Below are positions 8,302-16,071 of a stretch of DNA of 64,000 bases, piece after piece. The translations under genes and the position numbers were made by a program. The notes beneath the pieces were generated by a model that was not told the origin of the DNA, searched no databases, and saw nothing but the letters and a program-made list of their open reading frames with translations. This DNA comes from Aureimonas pseudogalii (lineage in GTDB: Bacteria > Pseudomonadota > Alphaproteobacteria > Rhizobiales > Rhizobiaceae), in contig NZ_JACIEK010000017.1 of assembly GCF_014196835.1 (NCBI RefSeq), positions 1 through 64,000 of the forward strand, read 5' to 3'. Each line of letters opens with the position of its first letter. The first letter of the stretch is position 1.

Positions 8302-8496
8302 ATGGACGCTCGAATGCAGCGCGCGGAACTCAATAGAGCGCTCGATTGCAGCGTCACGGACCGCTTGCAGGAGCACAAACCCCGCACCCGTTTGCCGATG
8401 AGCGGGTATTACATACATCACCCAGAGACAGGCATGCGGGCCATCCCAAGAGCAAAAAGCCGTCCCGACGATCTCCGTTTCACACAGGAGATACAA
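8298..8496 (-). pseudogene. possible GNAT acetyltransferase remnant
   Basis: The minus-strand frame from 8496 contains ETEIVGTAFCSWDGP, then VIPAHRQTGAGFVLLQAV, which resembles the beta4 strand and the 'PxHRxxGxGxxLL' acetyl-CoA loop of GNAT enzymes. The consensus glycines are partly lost and no full-length domain exists around it, so it would be a decayed fragment. The rest of the 8302-8672 gap shows nothing else clear. Confidence 0.3.
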
Positions 8497-8672
8497 AGCT
8501 TGGGTCCCATCAAGCAGTGGGGTGCCGGCGTCTCGCTACGCCTCTCAACCGGCATGTATGATAAGCCGGAATTATGTTTTCTCGAGATCCTAGTTGGCAC
8601 CATAATTTTCGTGCATTGGCCTGCATTAGGATGGTGTCGTCGCAACGAGCACCGCGACGCCCGAAGGGACTT

Positions 8673-9188
8673 ATGGACCGAGAAACGAACATCGTTGGAG
8701 CGCTTTCTCTCGTTTTGAGTGACGAGATCAAGAAGGCTGTGAACGAGGTCGTGGGAGCATCGGGGGAAACTGCCGCAGCTATCATCATGCTTGGTCCCAA
8801 TGGAGGGCTTTCAGCTGGTGAGGTCGCGCAAGCACTAGCGATCACGCCTAGTGGAGTTGCCCGTCTGATCGACCGATTGGCAAATGATGGTCTTGTCGTT
8901 CGTAGATCCGGATTGGACCAGAGAGTCGTCGTTCTTGAGCTGACTATCGAAGGGCAACGATTACGGTCACTCGCGTTAGCGGCGAGAGAACGAGTGATAA
9001 AGAGATGCTTGCATGGTATCAGCGAATACGAGCTTAAGAATGCTTCGCCGATACTAGAGAGAATGATAAAGAATTTATTGGTTGATCAAAAATACTGCTA
9101 CCGTTTTTGTAGAATGTGCGACGAAGGCGCGTGCGACCCGGATTGCCCAGTAGAAGAACACAAAAAATCATTCGTTGCTGACGACTGA
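8673..9188 (+). CDS. MarR-family regulator with Cys-rich tail
   Basis: A 171-residue MarR winged-helix protein; the recognition region is 'LSAGEVAQALAITPSGVARLIDRLANDGLVVRR' (winged part LDQRVVVLELTIEG). The start at 8673 is chosen because GAAGGGACTT precedes it. The C-terminus carries six cysteines in about 18 residues (YCYRFCRMCDEGACDPDC), a pattern seen in a subset of MarR proteins and suitable for metal or redox sensing. Base composition is more A/T-rich than the surroundings, as in the two genes that follow, so the three probably arrived together. It likely regulates the unknown gene and MFS exporter downstream. Confidence 0.82.
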   Translation: MDRETNIVGALSLVLSDEIKKAVNEVVGASGETAAAIIMLGPNGGLSAGEVAQALAITPSGVARLIDRLANDGLVVRRSGLDQRVVVLELTIEGQRLRSLALAARERVIKRCLHGISEYELKNASPILERMIKNLLVDQKYCYRFCRMCDEGACDPDCPVEEHKKSFVADD

Positions 9189-9336
9189 CCCAAATTCTGC
9201 TTTTCCGGTTTTGTAAGCCGCTGCAAAATAGGGCAGGCCATTGTCAAGGAACAGAGCCCAAAAGGCCGTCAGAATTTTCTTTGTGTGAGTCAAACAAATT
9301 TCGATCTCAGGCTTTTAGCGACTGAGCAGGGGCGCT

Positions 9337-10293
9337 TTGCCTCATCCAGCACTCGGTCGAATGAGGTTTGAAATGCCGTGCCCATTCTCCTCCAAAGCCG
9401 ACATTCAAATTCCTTCCAACGCGGATATCCTCAAGACCTGGATGCGCAAGGACATCCCCTGCGTTCCGGGAAAAAGAGAGTTTTCCTCGGGACGCTACTT
9501 CATCGCTGAAATCCATGATCCCCGATCCATGACTGAAGCCTACGAACGTTTCGTACTGGCGCTGCAACGGCGCGAAACAGTTGCCGGCCTCTTCGTGATC
9601 TCCGAACAGGTATCCCTCGGCCACGAGGCATCAGCGAGTGACCAATTCCGGCAATGTGCCGAACTCATGCGTGAGATCTCTGATTTGCCGCCCGAAGCCC
9701 TCGCAAATGGCGGCCGTCTTGGCAAAACGGTTGAACTCGACTGCCCGGTAACAGGCGTCAGTCGCAGCTTCGACGACTTTGACGCGGTTGCCTTCGTGCC
9801 CCGATCACTGGATGAGAGCGATCCGCTTTATGATCCCATGATGGGAGCGCCAGTTTCTTGCATCAATTTCAGTTCCGATATCTACGCGTTTGCGATGTTC
9901 ACCCGAGACATTGCCCTGCGCTTGAAAAAATCAGAGGTTTCGAACCTTGGTGCAGATGATCGCCGGGAGGTTTTCGCATATGCATCTAAGCAGTGGCAAA
10001 TATTCGCTCGTGCAACAATCCGCAATTATATATCGATCACAAATATTCAAAAATGCCCTGTCTCATTATCAGATGATGACAGCGTTTGGAACGCCAACCA
10101 TCAGGATCCTGCTTTCGCCGAGAACCATAAACAACAGTATGCTCACCATATGCCGCTTCTATATGCACCCCGCATCGTCACTGCTTGGGAACAATTTTTT
10201 GAAACAGGTTACATTGAGAACCAATCGGTGGAAACTATCACACCTTTTGGCTTCTCATCATCGTTGCAGTACGAGCAGGGGCTGCGGCTATGA
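9337..10293 (+). CDS. unrecognised 318-aa protein cotranscribed with an MFS exporter
   Basis: I cannot place this protein with confidence. It is soluble, with no signal peptide and six dispersed cysteines (CPF, IPCVPGK, RQCAE, LDCPV, SCINF, KCPV). The region 'DIPCVPGKREFSSGRYFIAEI' followed by a 'QFRQCAELMREISDLPPEAL' helix faintly recalls the YqcI/YcgG (GntA-like haem N-hydroxylase) family, but this is only an impression. The TTG start at 9337 is preceded by AGGGGCG; ATGs at 9361 and 9373 are alternatives. The stop overlaps the MFS start by 4 bp (ATGA), implying a shared function such as making or modifying the exported compound. Codon use is lower in GC than the window average. Confidence 0.6.
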   Translation: MPHPALGRMRFEMPCPFSSKADIQIPSNADILKTWMRKDIPCVPGKREFSSGRYFIAEIHDPRSMTEAYERFVLALQRRETVAGLFVISEQVSLGHEASASDQFRQCAELMREISDLPPEALANGGRLGKTVELDCPVTGVSRSFDDFDAVAFVPRSLDESDPLYDPMMGAPVSCINFSSDIYAFAMFTRDIALRLKKSEVSNLGADDRREVFAYASKQWQIFARATIRNYISITNIQKCPVSLSDDDSVWNANHQDPAFAENHKQQYAHHMPLLYAPRIVTAWEQFFETGYIENQSVETITPFGFSSSLQYEQGLRL

Positions 10294-11501
10294 TTTGGTC
10301 TAAAACAGACAGGATCTCCGAAAAGCAAGATGATAGTTTTGGGATCGTTTTCATTAACTTGGGTTCGCTGTTAGCACAGATAGTCCAAATTGCGGGTTTC
10401 CCAACTCTACTTGCCTTAGCATTGTCACGCTTTGGCTACCCTTCGTGGGTCATCGGAGCCATTCTCGCATCGCAATGGTTGGTTGTTCTGCTTCTGGCAC
10501 CCTTCGTACCAAAGCTGATGACGCGGTTTGGCGTTCGACTGGCTGCACAACTGGGATCAGCTCTTTCTGTCGTGGCTGTGCTTCTTCTCTTGATTCCCAA
10601 TTCCGCGATCGTTTCAGGTCTGTCCGCCATCATGATGGGCGCTGGATTGACCGTTCGATGGGTCGTTTGTGACACCTGGATCGTTCAGTCGGTTCACGAG
10701 AAGGCTCGCGGCCGTGCGATCGGCATCCATGAGACTTTGATGGGACTGGGTTTGGCGGTCGGTCCCTTCATAACCATGCTGAGCAATGGCAACGAGACAG
10801 CAGCTGTAGCGATTTATAGCGCCATCCTTATCGCGTCGATAGTTTGCTTTTTTCGAGGCTCCATCGTGCCTGAAGGCGACATTGATGAGGCCAGTGGAAT
10901 TTCTGGACAAATTAAGCAGGTATTTTGGATCCTACCGCTGGCATTGCTTGCGGCGCTTGCTGCCGGATACGTTGAAACGTCTATGGTATCCCTGATGCCT
11001 CTTTATCTCTTGAATTTCGAATATCCTGAAACCAACGCTCTTACTCTACTTAGCATATTTGGTCTTGGCGGCACCATACTCCAAGCTCCACTCGGTTGGA
11101 TCGCCGATCGCTGGAGTTTTCGAGCTGCGCAGCTTTTATGTGTGGCCCTGATTATTATAGGTGGGACATCCATCATCACCCTGATTAACCTGCCGTGGGC
11201 AATCGCTGTTATCCTCTTTGTATGGGGGGGGTGCGTCGGAGGACTGAATACCCTCGCGGTGATCGAGGCAGGTTCGACGCTTCGACCGGAGTTGTCCGGC
11301 ACGGGCATGGCAATGATCGCGTCAAGCTACACGCTAGGCGGTGTCATTGGGCCGGTTGTTTCTGGCGCTACCTTGAGTCATGGAAATGGTCATGGACCCA
11401 TTATCGTGATCGTCGGTCTGATGGTTGCGTACAGTTTGACTCTCACTCTCTCACGCCGAAAGCGCTTTTGCGAGCCTCCGCAGAGCGCTGCTCCGCTATA
11501 G
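10290..11501 (+). CDS. MFS transporter
   Basis: A 403-residue protein with about 12 hydrophobic segments and MFS features: a cytosolic loop after TM2 (PKLMTRFGVRLAAQ) and a long central loop near residues 195-215. It resembles the YcaD/fosmidomycin-resistance-like branch of small-molecule exporters. It overlaps the preceding gene by 4 bp and lies in the MarR-led, A/T-richer unit. By context it would export a compound linked to the 318-residue protein, or give resistance to it. Substrate unknown. Confidence 0.85.
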   Translation: MIWSKTDRISEKQDDSFGIVFINLGSLLAQIVQIAGFPTLLALALSRFGYPSWVIGAILASQWLVVLLLAPFVPKLMTRFGVRLAAQLGSALSVVAVLLLLIPNSAIVSGLSAIMMGAGLTVRWVVCDTWIVQSVHEKARGRAIGIHETLMGLGLAVGPFITMLSNGNETAAVAIYSAILIASIVCFFRGSIVPEGDIDEASGISGQIKQVFWILPLALLAALAAGYVETSMVSLMPLYLLNFEYPETNALTLLSIFGLGGTILQAPLGWIADRWSFRAAQLLCVALIIIGGTSIITLINLPWAIAVILFVWGGCVGGLNTLAVIEAGSTLRPELSGTGMAMIASSYTLGGVIGPVVSGATLSHGNGHGPIIVIVGLMVAYSLTLTLSRRKRFCEPPQSAAPL

Positions 11502-11603
11502 AACGGAACTGATAATTCTAATTCACCCGCTGGTCGGGGGCTCACGATCCGACGAATGCGTGTCCTGGCTTGCGACGACCGCCGGATTGGCGCAGAGATT
11601 TCT

Positions 11604-11700
11604 CGAGGCGTGGCAGAGCGGTCGATTGCGGGCGGCTCGCTCCTTCCGGAGTAGGCTCCGATGCCTCGGCATCTCACGGGTTCGAATCCCGTCGCCTCCC
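11604..11700 (+). tRNA. class II (Ser-type) tRNA-like sequence, irregular anticodon arm
   Basis: Acceptor CGAGGCG/CGCCTCC pairs at six of seven positions (position 1-72 is C-C). The D-arm GCA/TGC is typical of tRNA-Ser (GGCAGAGCGGTCGATTGC), and the T-arm ACGGG-TTCGAAT-CCCGT is perfect. The anticodon stem GGCGG/CTTCC has one mismatch and a G-U pair; the loop CTCGCTC gives nominal anticodon CGC with U at position 37, which is unusual. A 28-nt variable region can form two small hairpins. CCA is not encoded. It could be a pseudo-tRNA, an island attachment remnant or a divergent tRNA. Confidence 0.5.
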
Positions 11701-11906
11701 CTTTTCTGAAATCCTACGCTGATCGAATTTCACTCCCCTTTCTAACGAGTTGAAACGCATAGCGTACATTTCCAGACATCCGAGGATTGGTCTCCAAGAA
11801 GGCGGACCCGACGCTCATATCGCCCGGTGCTGCTTTCCAGTTTTCTACGGCGAGATGGAAGGCGTGTTCGGCTGTGGGCCAAAGACCAGCACCTTGAAGA
11901 CCACGG

Positions 11907-12380
11907 ATGGCCAAGACGCGTACCTCACGATCTCCGCTGTTGCCAGCGATCCTGCCGGGTTCGTGGAAGGGCGAGAGCGTGGGCGCGGCAAGCGTCAATT
12001 TTGGGCAGGAGCTCCAGCCGGGACCGCCTCGCCAGTCCATCGAGTTCACCTATGCCATCATGCCCGTGCGCCTCACGGGACCGGGGAGCAGCTTCGCCTG
12101 GCCCGGTATCCTTGCGATTTTCGTCCCCAACCCGCTGAAACCCGACAGGCCGGATGCGGGCACCCTCTCGTCGAACGGAGCGCTGCCGGCGCTGCACCTG
12201 ACCCTCGACGTCACGCGGGTCCAGTTCTCCGATATGCTACCCTTCCTCGATGCCGAGCGGCTCAAGGAGTTCCACTTCACAGTGGAGGACCGTCGCGACG
12301 ATGGCCATTGGCCGCTTCGCAGCTGGGGCATGGGGACGAGAGCGCCCGAGGCACCGCAGGATAGCCCTCCAAACGGGTGA
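11907..12380 (+). CDS. hypothetical protein
   Basis: A 157-codon frame whose codons from about 11955 onward are strongly G/C-biased at position 3, as in real genes of this replicon. The middle 'VNFGQELQPGPPRQSIEF' to 'LKEFHFTVEDRRDDGHWPL' reads like a small beta-rich domain. No known family is recognised and no signal peptide is seen. The first 15-20 residues look non-native, so the true start may be a later GTG/ATG or the gene may be 5'-truncated near the tRNA-like sequence. An opposing 111-codon frame at 11714-12049 is a weaker alternative. Confidence 0.45.
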   Translation: MAKTRTSRSPLLPAILPGSWKGESVGAASVNFGQELQPGPPRQSIEFTYAIMPVRLTGPGSSFAWPGILAIFVPNPLKPDRPDAGTLSSNGALPALHLTLDVTRVQFSDMLPFLDAERLKEFHFTVEDRRDDGHWPLRSWGMGTRAPEAPQDSPPNG

Positions 12381-12471
12381 GAGCGCCCACCCATGAAACG
12401 CCGCGTTCCGCCTTTCGCGGACATTTAACGGTCCCCCGTCATCCTGAAGCCAGTGAACGGAGAAGGACCGG

Positions 12472-12798
12472 ATGTCGAAGCAGGCGATGATCGGGGTCCT
12501 CGTCTATGGTCTTGCGATCAACCTCGTCGCCTACGCCGCGATGGTGATGGACAAGGCCAAAGCGGAAAACCGTGTCCGGCGCATTCCCGAGGCGACGCTT
12601 CTCAGGCTGGCTTTTCTGGGCGGCAGTATCGGAACTGTCATTGCCCAGCAGACCATCCGTCACAAGACGCGCAAGGAGCCGTTCCGATCGAGGCTCATCG
12701 GCATCCTCCTGCTCCAGATCGTGGTGCTCATCGCACTGACGGTCGCGCTGATCGTGGCCGGTTCGCCCGAGGCGCTGTGGCGGCGTCTCACCTTGTGA
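12472..12798 (+). CDS. DUF1294 family membrane protein
   Basis: A 108-residue protein with a first membrane helix (GVLVYGLAINLVAYAAMVM), the conserved 'DK.KA....RIPE..LL.LAF.GGS.G...AQ...RHKT.K..F' core of DUF1294, and a C-terminal hydrophobic helix. This pattern is diagnostic for the family. Function is unknown; many members are fused to cold-shock domains, which this one lacks. The ATG is preceded by GGAGAAGGACCG. Stand-alone gene. Confidence 0.85.
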   Translation: MSKQAMIGVLVYGLAINLVAYAAMVMDKAKAENRVRRIPEATLLRLAFLGGSIGTVIAQQTIRHKTRKEPFRSRLIGILLLQIVVLIALTVALIVAGSPEALWRRLTL

Positions 12799-12954
12799 GA
12801 CCCATGGCGTCCGCTTGGGGTGAGAGCGTCACGGTCCCAGCCACCGCCGATCGACAAGGGAACGGCCGGGAAGAGCGGGCAAGCGAAGGCGATCATGGGG
12901 TGCGAGCCGATGGCGAAGTTGACGAGGATCGCGCTGGAGGGCCGCTGAGCGGCG

Positions 12955-13797
12955 TCAGATTGTTGGCACGATCCTTGCCCCTATCCTACTCGAAAGCCCT
13001 CCACGGGGCGCGAAGCGGCCTGTGACCGCAAATCCGAGCGCAGCGGAGGAAGAGATGATTTGGGTTTGGTTTTTGGATGACAGAAGTGTCACCCCTTGTC
13101 TCAAGGGATCAAAGACCGCCTCGAACGGCCGAAACTCCGCCTTCGGCGTCTCGGCCAGCCAGCGGGCGAGCCCCCTCGCCTCCTCGTAGAACGGCGCGAC
13201 GAGGGCTGTGAGCTTCACGGTGAGACCGAGATGCATGCCGCGGCCTGAGCGCAGGATCTCCAGCTCGACATAGCCGAAGCGCACGAGGTCGACGAGGTAA
13301 CGCCGGATGGTGCGCGTCGAGCGCGCCATGATGTTGCCGGCGGTGCCCTTGGTGATGCTCGTGACGCGGCCCTTGCCGCAGCGCGCCCTGAGCACCTGGA
13401 GGAAGGCCTTGGCGTTCGGCGTCAGGCGGTCGTCGCGCGCCGCCGTGGTCGCCATGGCTTGCGCATACTGGCGGCTGTCGTTCGGCGAGGAGCGCTCATG
13501 GCGCGGCCGGGCGATGGGAGGCCGCGGCGCACCCGCTCTGCCCTGCAGAGCTACACCGGATGACGGCTTCGCCGGCACGGCGCCGATCGCGGCCGAGCGG
13601 CGCTGCGCCTCGGCGACCGAAATCAGCCCGGCGCGTTGCTCGCGCCAGATCTCGGCGCGCGCCGCAAAGTCCGGGTGCGGAGCCTCGGACACGCCCTGCA
13701 CGAGGGCAAAGAGGTCCGTTCCGGCGTCCGCGCCTGTTTCCAGGGCGCGCGTCGGCACGGGCACGCGTCGAGGCGTGCGGGATCGTTCGTCCGTCAT
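12955..13797 (-). CDS. HTH protein, candidate plasmid replication initiator
   Basis: A 280-residue protein. Residues about 1-110 are Arg/Pro/Ala-rich and possibly flexible. Residues 118-180 form a winged helix: 'LTPNAKAFLQVLRARCGKG', then 'AGNIMARSTRTIRRYLVDLVRFGYVELE'. Such DNA-binding domains occur in plasmid Rep proteins and in regulators. Support for a replication role is contextual: it sits beside an RHH gene and a ParA/ParB-like cassette, and its leader is overlapped by an antisense promoter plus terminator, a typical arrangement for copy-number control. It is not a RepC or TrfA look-alike, so the initiator role is inference. Confidence 0.6.
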   Translation of the reverse strand: MTDERSRTPRRVPVPTRALETGADAGTDLFALVQGVSEAPHPDFAARAEIWREQRAGLISVAEAQRRSAAIGAVPAKPSSGVALQGRAGAPRPPIARPRHERSSPNDSRQYAQAMATTAARDDRLTPNAKAFLQVLRARCGKGRVTSITKGTAGNIMARSTRTIRRYLVDLVRFGYVELEILRSGRGMHLGLTVKLTALVAPFYEEARGLARWLAETPKAEFRPFEAVFDPLRQGVTLLSSKNQTQIISSSAALGFAVTGRFAPRGGLSSRIGARIVPTI

Positions 13798-13886
13798 GGT
13801 CCCTTCCTTGCGCGAGGCAAAGCAAGGCCGTGGCGGGAAGCCGCGTTTTCATTTGACGATGAGGACGGAGAAGGCTAAATCAAAGG

Positions 13887-13942
13887 ACAGCGACGTACCT
13901 TTGAAACAGGCTCCAGGCGGCTCCCGCTTCGGGGCCTTTTTC
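13887..13942 (+). ncRNA. candidate antisense (countertranscribed) RNA to the HTH gene leader
   Basis: On the plus strand, TTGACG (13853-13858) and CTAAAT (13875-13880), 16 bp apart, form a plausible sigma-70 promoter, and a strong intrinsic terminator ends at 13942. The resulting RNA of about 55 nt would be complementary to the mRNA leader of the HTH gene at 12955-13797 on the opposite strand. No plus-strand ORF lies between promoter and terminator. The size and geometry match plasmid ctRNAs that control rep expression. Confidence 0.5.
13919..13942 (+). terminator. intrinsic terminator of the antisense RNA
   Basis: GGCTCCCG pairs with CGGGGCC across a CTT loop (one bulged base, one G-U pair), followed by TTTTTC. 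Confidence 0.65.
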
Positions 13943-13983
13943 TTTGCGTTATCGCGTCTCCTGGTGATTAAGCGGTGCCCACA

Positions 13984-14235
13984 TCAGACGGCGCGCTGAG
14001 GAAGCGCTGCGGCGTCTGCAGGTGCAAAAGTAGCAAGGTCTATCCGGGCGATGATCGCCCGTATGACCTCAGACCGGGAAGCGAACCCACATTCGCGTTT
14101 CACCTTGTCGAGAGCTGCGATCTCATCCTGATGAAGGACCGCTTCAATCGGTGTCAGCCCCTCGGCGCGCCGACGCGCACGAATGCGGGCATTGTCCTGG
14201 GCTCGGCTTCGTAATTCAGGCATGACACGACTCAC
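13984..14235 (-). CDS. ribbon-helix-helix DNA-binding protein
   Basis: An 83-residue protein. After a basic N-terminus (RSRAQDNARIRARRRAEG), residues about 35-70 show an RHH fold: a short strand 'IEAVLHQDEIAALDKVKRE' then 'FASRSEVIRAIIARI', the SRSEVIR turn being characteristic. RHH proteins act as repressors or as plasmid partition/antitoxin factors. It is read divergently from parA, with the palindromic repeats in between, so it or the ParB-like protein could bind them. Confidence 0.72.
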   Translation of the reverse strand: MSRVMPELRSRAQDNARIRARRRAEGLTPIEAVLHQDEIAALDKVKRECGFASRSEVIRAIIARIDLATFAPADAAALPQRAV

Positions 14236-14352
14236 TCGGGATGCACCTAGGTGCGAGACTAGGTGACTCAGGGAGGCAACGCCATCCCATGTTGGGCTTC
14301 ATTGCAAAGCTACGGGCAAGCCTCAGCATTCATATCGACCACTTATGCTATC

Positions 14353-14451
14353 TGGTAGCTACCAAGATTTTTATATGGTAGCTATCGGATATCCAATCTC
14401 TGCGTGCGACGTGTAGCCATCCAACACGTCAATTTTAGCTGGTAGCTATCA
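14353..14451. repeat. three 12-bp palindromic sites upstream of parA (candidate parS/operator)
   Basis: TGGTAGCTACCA (14353-14364, perfect palindrome), TGGTAGCTATCG (14376-14387) and TGGTAGCTATCA (14440-14451). A separate 7-bp inverted repeat, GACGTGT/ACACGTC, lies at 14408-14430. A fourth copy of the 12-mer follows parB-like at 15547-15558. Copies are confined to the two ends of the partition cassette. Confidence 0.7.
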
Positions 14452-14500
14452 GTTATCGTCTATATGCTTTTTGTTTTGTGACCATTCCGAGGAGGCGACG

Positions 14501-15187
14501 ATGCCTGTCATCGCATTTGCAAACCCCAAAGGGGGGGCAGGGAAAACCACTTCAGCGCTGCTGCTTGCGACCGAACTCGCCTCAAAAGGAGCGCAGGTAA
14601 CTGTGATCGACGCAGACCCGGAGCGATGGATTTCTCAATGGGGAAAGCTTCCAGGCAAGCCTGAAACCGTCACGATCATCTCCGACGTTAGCGAGGACAC
14701 GGTGGTCGACCTGATTGAGGCTGCCGAATTAACGGCGCAGTTCGTCATCGTGGACCTCGAAGGTACGGCGAGTCTGATGGTCTCAAACGCGATTGGCATG
14801 GCTGATCTCGTCGTCATACCTATCCAAGGCTCATCAATGGACGCGCGAGGGGGCGCCAAAACCATTAAGCTGATAAGAAACCAAGAGAAAATGTCTCGTC
14901 GCAAAATCACGCATGCGGTCGTTCTGACACGGACCAGTGCTGCGATCACGTCGCGAGCTCTTAAAAATGTTTCGCAACAGCTTCAGGCTGGCGGTATAGA
15001 TATATTCAAGACGGCTATCGTTGAACGCGCAGCTTTTCGTGACCTGTTCGACTACGGCGGAACACTGAGTACGCTTGATCCTGCGCTGACAAGCAATCTT
15101 GATAAGGCAATGCAGAACGCTCGTGAGTTCTCCGGTGAGATCATTGCCCGACTAAAGGCGGCGGTTGCTGCGAAAGCGGCTGCATAA
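14501..15187 (+). CDS. ParA/VirC1-type partition ATPase
   Basis: A 228-residue P-loop ATPase with the deviant Walker A motif KGGAGKTT at residues 10-17 (signature Lys-10), a VTVIDADPE motif A' and the 'FVIVDLEGTAS' Walker B region. It lacks an N-terminal HTH, so it is of the small ParA/VirC1 type. ParA proteins move plasmids along the nucleoid; VirC1-like members also gather transfer complexes at oriT. The ATG at 14501 is preceded by GAGGAGGCGACG, ruling out the upstream in-frame ATG. It is coupled to the next gene (TAATG overlap) and flanked by the 12-bp sites. Confidence 0.88.
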   Translation: MPVIAFANPKGGAGKTTSALLLATELASKGAQVTVIDADPERWISQWGKLPGKPETVTIISDVSEDTVVDLIEAAELTAQFVIVDLEGTASLMVSNAIGMADLVVIPIQGSSMDARGGAKTIKLIRNQEKMSRRKITHAVVLTRTSAAITSRALKNVSQQLQAGGIDIFKTAIVERAAFRDLFDYGGTLSTLDPALTSNLDKAMQNAREFSGEIIARLKAAVAAKAAA

Positions 15188-15540
15188 TGACCATGAAGGA
15201 ACGTGCCCCTCTAGGTTTTGGCGATGAGTTGGACAGTTTCGATCCTTTAACTTGGACAAACCCGAAGGCCCCAAGCGATAAGCTCAAAGCTGCTGACACA
15301 AGGAAGGCGGCTGAAGCGGCTGGTTTTCGTAGCCGTGAACCTCATGAAGAGACCGCTCAAACGCCAAAAATGCAGCGCCGTCGACGAACGGGTCGAAACG
15401 TCCAATTCAACATTAAGACGAAACAAGAGGTCATCGACGCCTTCGTCGCGGTCGCTGACTTAAAAGGGTGGGGGATTGGCGAGACGTTTGAAAAGGCAAC
15501 GGAGCTGCTTATCCAACAGCATAAATCAGCATCCAAATAG
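15187..15540 (+). CDS. ParB-like / stability protein partner of ParA
   Basis: A 117-residue basic protein. Residues 1-60 are polar and probably flexible; residues 62-112 carry 'RRTGRNVQFNIKTKQEVIDAFVAVADLKGWGIGETFEKA', a strand-helix-helix pattern like the RHH domains of small centromere-binding partners of ParA (StbC/ParG-type). The start overlaps the parA stop by one base, so translation is coupled. It probably binds the TGRTAGCTAYCA sites on either side. Assignment rests on position plus fold-like pattern, not on a recognised family name. Confidence 0.7.
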   Translation: MTMKERAPLGFGDELDSFDPLTWTNPKAPSDKLKAADTRKAAEAAGFRSREPHEETAQTPKMQRRRRTGRNVQFNIKTKQEVIDAFVAVADLKGWGIGETFEKATELLIQQHKSASK

Positions 15541-15546
15541 GATATC

Positions 15547-15558
15547 TGATAGCTACCA
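15547..15558. repeat. fourth 12-bp par site downstream of parB-like
   Basis: TGATAGCTACCA, seven bases after the stop codon and matching the three upstream sites in at least 10 of 12 positions. Confidence 0.65.
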
Positions 15559-15809
15559 GATACCGTATTCGCGTTCGTCGAGCCTGTTTGCCATTGGTGG
15601 CAGAATACTCTTGAACGAACTATCGAAGCCACTACTGACGATTGGGATGGATGTCCTGCATTCTGTGAGCCATTCCGGTTCGGCAGAGCTGATATTCTGC
15701 ATTCTGGGTAGATTCCTGCCTGTAAGCTTTGGGGTGAGACTTAAGACAAGCAGCCACTATCTGATGACGTCGGTCTGACGCACCGTGGAGATGCCGATTG
15801 GGCGGGATG

Positions 15810-16071
15810 ATGCAGATTGCCGACCTTCGCGAAACTGCGGAGCACTGCGATGCGGTTGCCCATCGTATCTGGAATGCCTGGTGGCGAAGCAAGGGAACCG
15901 GTCCGTTACATTCGAGAACGGGTAGCTGAGAACCTCATCTCGGCGAGCATTCCTTCCGCAGTGGTCGCATACGTGAATGGGCGATCTGTCGGCACACCGT
16001 CCGTGATCGAAAGCGATCTGGAGGAGCGATACGACCTATCGCCTTGGGTTGCTGCGGTCTGGGCGGATCAA
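15810..16071 (+). pseudogene. GNAT acetyltransferase, frameshifted and truncated
   Basis: The frame from the ATG at 15810 gives MQIADLRETAEHCDAV and RIWNAWW, a common start of GNAT N-acetyltransferases. About 30 codons in, homology switches to another frame, which continues RERVAENLISASIPSAVVAY, then VIESDLEERYDLSPWVAAVW. The sequence then stops being GNAT-like just before the acetyl-CoA-binding 'R..G.G' motif, exactly where GTAACTGTCCGG (IS66-type end) begins. So the gene has both a frameshift and an IS-mediated 3' truncation. Sequence between 15559 and 15809 shows nothing I can name. Confidence 0.65.

Noticed and set aside
8302-8718. 138-codon plus-strand ORF before the MarR gene
   Set aside because: No ribosome site, no family pattern and poor codon bias. 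It overlaps the MarR start in another frame.
14353-15558. replication iterons
   Set aside because: Only four copies, palindromic and split around parA/parB rather than in a regular direct array, so partition sites or operators fit better.
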